Positions 61,901 through 64,000 of a stretch of DNA of 64,000 bases are shown in pieces (positions within the stretch are counted from its first letter, which is position 1; every line of letters begins with the position of its first letter). The position numbers and the translations under genes are program-made. The stretch is from Prevotella sp. tc2-28 (GTDB taxonomy: Bacteria > Bacteroidota > Bacteroidia > Bacteroidales > Bacteroidaceae). Location: positions 1 through 64,000 of the forward strand of contig NZ_FNRE01000008.1 in assembly GCF_900107705.1 (NCBI RefSeq), given 5' to 3'. Under the pieces are notes generated by a model. That model was given only the letters and a program-made list of their open reading frames with translations, was not told the DNA's origin and ran no database searches.

Positions 61901-64000
61901 GTGACACTGAACACAACGAGTTATACCTACGACGGTACAGCGAAAGAACCAACGGCAACCGTAAAGGATACCTCTTTGCCCGCAGCTCTTCAGACACTGA
62001 CATCTGGTACGGATTATACTATTACCTATAGCCCAGACCATACCACTCCTGGTGAAAAGGTAGCCACGATTACAGGACAAGGTAACTTCAAGGGTTCGGT
62101 AAAAAAGACCTATACCATTGTAGGAGCTTCGGACGTGACCATCACACTGCCAGCGGGCACCTATACCTACAATGGTGCTGAGCACAAGCCGGTGGTTACG
62201 GTGAAGAAAGGCGACGACCCATTGACGTTGAATACCGACTATACGGTGGCCTATAGCGCCAACATCAACGCAGGTATAGCTACCATTACCGTAACGGGTA
62301 TAGGAAACTACGACTTCACACAGACGAAGACATTCACCATCGGCAAGAAGCCAATGACGAATGCAATGGTGACGCTGACAGGTGCTCCGTTTACCTACAA
62401 TGGCAGTGTACAGAAGCCGGCGGTTACCGTGAGTGACGGAAGCCCCTCTATCATCAGCGCCAGCGACTATACCATCAGCAATGACGGAAACATCAATGCG
62501 GGCAACTACACCGTGACGGTGACGGCAACAGCAACGGGTAACTACTCGGGTTCGGGCAGCCAGAGCTATACCATCAATCCCTACACGCTGAACGCCACGA
62601 ATACCAGCGTTATTCTCGACCAGTCGACCTTTGTCTATGACAGGACGGCAAAGAAGCCGAATGTTCTGCTGGTCAAGGTGGGCGACACGATGGTTGTGCC
62701 GACCTTCACCACTGCCTATAGTAATAATGTGAATGCAAGCAATACGGCAACGGTGACCGTGACTGGTTCGGGTAACTTCACGGGCGCTGTAGATAAGACG
62801 TTCGTCATCACAACGAAGTCTGTCACGAGCGACATGATCAAGTTCAACAAGGAGAATTTCGTCTATGATGGAACAAACCAGAAGCCGACGGTGACGGCAA
62901 AGGACGGCGAGAACACGATGACGCCGGGTACAGACTATACACTGACCAACGAGGGTGGTACCAACGTTGGCGTATATTATGCCTATATAGACGGTAAGGG
63001 CAACTATAGCGGACGTGCCTCGAAGCCTTTCTACATCATCACCCAGAACGCAGCGGCATTTGTTGTCAGCGACATTGCGGACACCGAATATGACGGAACG
63101 GCCAAGGAGCCTGTCATTACGGTTACCGACAACAGCACTGCTCCGGGTACGGTACTGGTAAAGGACGAAAACTATACGGTGAGCTACCTGAACAACAAGG
63201 ATGCCGGTATCGCTACCGTCATTGTGACGGGTATGGGCAGCTATGCGGGTACGGTGACCAAGAACTTCAACATCACGCCCAAGCCCCTTGCTGCCGAGAT
63301 GATATCTGTGTCGCCAGGCACCTTCACTTTCAACGGTAGCCTGCAGCGGCCTGACGTTACCGTGACGGACGGAACCATCATGAAAGCCAACGACTACACG
63401 GTCATCAACAGCGGTAATGTGAATCAGGGTACGTACTATGTCACCGTCATAGGACAGGGTAACTATAAAGGCACCATTACCAATGTCGCCCAGACAAAAT
63501 ATACGATTACACCGCTCAGCATTGCCGAGGCCGACGTCAACCTGTACGAGTTGCCGAGCTATGTCTATGACGGAACGGCCAAGAACCCCAGCGTGCGCGA
63601 GGTACTTGTCAACAACTACGTCGTTCCTACGACAGGCTATGATGTAAGCTACGGTACCAACATTGTTGCTGGACCGGCAAGCATCACCATTACTGGTAAG
63701 GGCAACTTCACGGGCACCAAGACCGTTAACTTCACGATTGCTCAGAAGGACATCACGAGCGACATGATTCTGCTCAGCAACACGGAATACATCTACACGG
63801 GTGAGCTGAAGAAGCCGGAGGTTACCGTGAAACAAGGTGAGACAACGCTGACGCTGGACACGGACTATACCCTGTCGAACAATGGCGGTATCTACGTAGG
63901 CCAGTATAACGTGACGGTCACCGGAAAGGGCAACTATACGGGTACGGCTTCCCAGACGTATAACATCATTGCTCAGGAAGCAGGCAGCTTTGTGGTAACA
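58943..64000 (+). CDS. giant exported MBG-repeat protein, 3' end beyond the window
   Basis: ATG at 58943. The frame stays open to the window end, 1686 codons. A signal peptide (MNKIHYILFTLAALLVSTSTWA) is followed by an N-terminal domain resembling that of the preceding gene. By my reading about nineteen modules of 70-95 aa follow, with a twentieth cut by the window edge. Each has a Y-N/D-G entry (FTYNGSAQKP, YVYDGTAKNP), a TDYTV strand, an NVGTY-type turn and a closing GKGNYTGTxxxxYTI strand. Typical joints are PLTSDMI or DITSDMI. The first modules are AT-rich; those after about 62100 use more GC-rich codons. Probably a long surface stalk. The tag of its neighbours would be expected beyond the window. 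Confidence 0.88.
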   Translation, partial: MKNMNKIHYILFTLAALLVSTSTWAAGKVTFKTYSGPKITAKYSATGNTIVETATDGATSDITSVNEVTTGALVTLTIAASDTKYLSGLTIQAVVDAGAAAPRRALEIVNTISYTTKTKYVSYEFVMPNYDVWITPTFADRKNISSGTYEATITLAESSHVYDWLAHTPAISSVTISSGSVTLTEGTDYTVSGISAQTEAGSYPITITGKGEYKGTKTVNYNITQRSISDASVQFSPTSFVYNHQNQAPAANTVQVYLQGQHLTLNTDYNNVTIPTSQDANTYTISVNGRGNFNGTASNTYTITKMPISNCTFTGSTSFTYNGDVQTPTITLNDGVDNLTENTHYTITHSKHEEGLPENNASKDVGTYTMTFTAKEGTNYSGSKEITYSINSAGFAITAIADQTYTGAEITPTVEVKDGTNVLTFGTHYDVVYSNNINVGTARVSVVGLNSYNGKFGEVTFSINAKDITSNANITIALGSETLTYNGNKQRPTVTVRDKDRATGDGLLLTEGIDYTLSDGVVNAGTTHKVTVTGKGNYTGSKVSGNYTIGTLNMTSTNTIVTLEYNSTVFNGSEQKPQIERVTVNGIQLTETTDYTVSYPTTGSDYTNQGTKTITISGTVNFAGSKDVTYKITQKPLTSDMITLSSSNPTTDPFVNNSFTYNGSAHVPDVAVSDIPTGHTSSIITGDDYTVTNDGGTAVGVYYVTVAAKTAGNYSGTIKVPYSIVSDNSETGVTVTWTEAATDIIYTGNPITLHLTVKKGENTTLTAGTDYEFAYNNNINVGEATITILGKGNYHFVKYAKFNILRRPLTAAMVSLSANNFTFNGSAQKPTITVTYNGVRTEGLDYTLVNEGTTDVGTGYYEVTGIGNFSGTLKSSETGMSEKRYTISALDISPNSEQVSKVKIFLYPLPNAVYDGTDKEPGVQKVVITLTNNTQLTLTSGYTFSYSNNKDASTTAPTVTIGGANFGTTTASTTFTILPKPLADDMVTLNTTSYTYDGTAKEPTATVKDTSLPAALQTLTSGTDYTITYSPDHTTPGEKVATITGQGNFKGSVKKTYTIVGASDVTITLPAGTYTYNGAEHKPVVTVKKGDDPLTLNTDYTVAYSANINAGIATITVTGIGNYDFTQTKTFTIGKKPMTNAMVTLTGAPFTYNGSVQKPAVTVSDGSPSIISASDYTISNDGNINAGNYTVTVTATATGNYSGSGSQSYTINPYTLNATNTSVILDQSTFVYDRTAKKPNVLLVKVGDTMVVPTFTTAYSNNVNASNTATVTVTGSGNFTGAVDKTFVITTKSVTSDMIKFNKENFVYDGTNQKPTVTAKDGENTMTPGTDYTLTNEGGTNVGVYYAYIDGKGNYSGRASKPFYIITQNAAAFVVSDIADTEYDGTAKEPVITVTDNSTAPGTVLVKDENYTVSYLNNKDAGIATVIVTGMGSYAGTVTKNFNITPKPLAAEMISVSPGTFTFNGSLQRPDVTVTDGTIMKANDYTVINSGNVNQGTYYVTVIGQGNYKGTITNVAQTKYTITPLSIAEADVNLYELPSYVYDGTAKNPSVREVLVNNYVVPTTGYDVSYGTNIVAGPASITITGKGNFTGTKTVNFTIAQKDITSDMILLSNTEYIYTGELKKPEVTVKQGETTLTLDTDYTLSNNGGIYVGQYNVTVTGKGNYTGTASQTYNIIAQEAGSFVVT

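Noticed and set aside
61874..63835. 653-codon open frame on the minus strand
   Set aside because: It is the mirror of the MBG-repeat gene, where repeated codons keep the reverse frame open. It has no signal peptide, promoter or family pattern.
1..64000. tRNA, rRNA and classical riboswitches
   Set aside because: I looked for conserved tRNA ends, rRNA segments and common riboswitch cores in the gaps and saw none. A covariance search would be needed to exclude small RNAs.

Overview
The window looks like a chromosome segment of a Bacteroidales bacterium, most likely Prevotella or a close relative. Three things support this: a complete starch-utilisation (Sus) locus with a SusC/SusD pair, promoters of the Bacteroidetes type (TTTG, 19-20 bases, TAnnTTTG) in front of many genes, and large surface proteins with BspA-like leucine-rich repeats, Ig-like (MBG/YDG-type) repeats and a short C-terminal tag typical of Prevotella. 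No rRNA, tRNA, CRISPR array or prophage was seen. The only intact mobile element is one IS110-family insertion sequence.

Layout. 1-14440: a sus locus on the minus strand (susB-like GH97, susC, susD, a four-module starch-binding lipoprotein, two GH13 amylases) with a divergent SusR-like regulator. The whole locus lies between two direct copies of a 134-bp hairpin-rich repeat. 14425-19389: a minus-strand operon of two tandem ROK proteins, a hotdog thioesterase, menF and menD (menaquinone). 19602-24455: lysS-gpsA-pgi-HAD phosphatase. 24391-26541: a DUF4738 lipoprotein and a DUF4230 pair. 26545-35747: a minus-strand run of alpha-2-macroglobulin-like protein, DUF1573 protein, MeaB-like GTPase, ispH and trmO. 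35841-39146: a Zn/Cd-type P1B ATPase and a MATE exporter. 39226-41873: an unknown protein coupled to an ADP-forming acyl-CoA synthetase. 41950-46882: cellobiose phosphorylase and a GH127-type beta-L-arabinofuranosidase. 46900-50500: an accessory patch with the IS110 element, a DUF4143 ATPase bounded by REP-like palindromes, and gene remnants. 50651-64000: a membrane-spanning propeller/AraC regulator followed by an operon of three large exported repeat proteins, the last of which runs off the window end.

How it fits together. The Sus proteins bind starch at the surface, cut it with GH13 enzymes, import oligosaccharides through SusCD and finish with GH97 in the periplasm, probably under control of the SusR-like protein. 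Cellobiose phosphorylase, Pgi and the HAD enzyme serve cytoplasmic sugar metabolism.

The most interesting signals are: (i) a matching array of TTAGT half-sites at identical distances from the -7 boxes of the propeller/AraC regulator and of the neighbouring surface-protein operon, which looks like the operator of an undescribed regulon; (ii) a 7-bp tandem repeat (TCTCACC)n inserted in frame in three unrelated genes, which encodes the same heptapeptide in every frame; (iii) the direct repeats bracketing the sus locus, one of which supplies the last codons and stop of menD; (iv) an IS110 element placed in the loop of a palindrome, with a candidate bridge-RNA region; (v) two tandem ROK paralogues with complementary changes in their kinase motifs. 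Several long ORF starts lie upstream of, or inside, clear promoters; I moved those starts downstream and say so in each entry.
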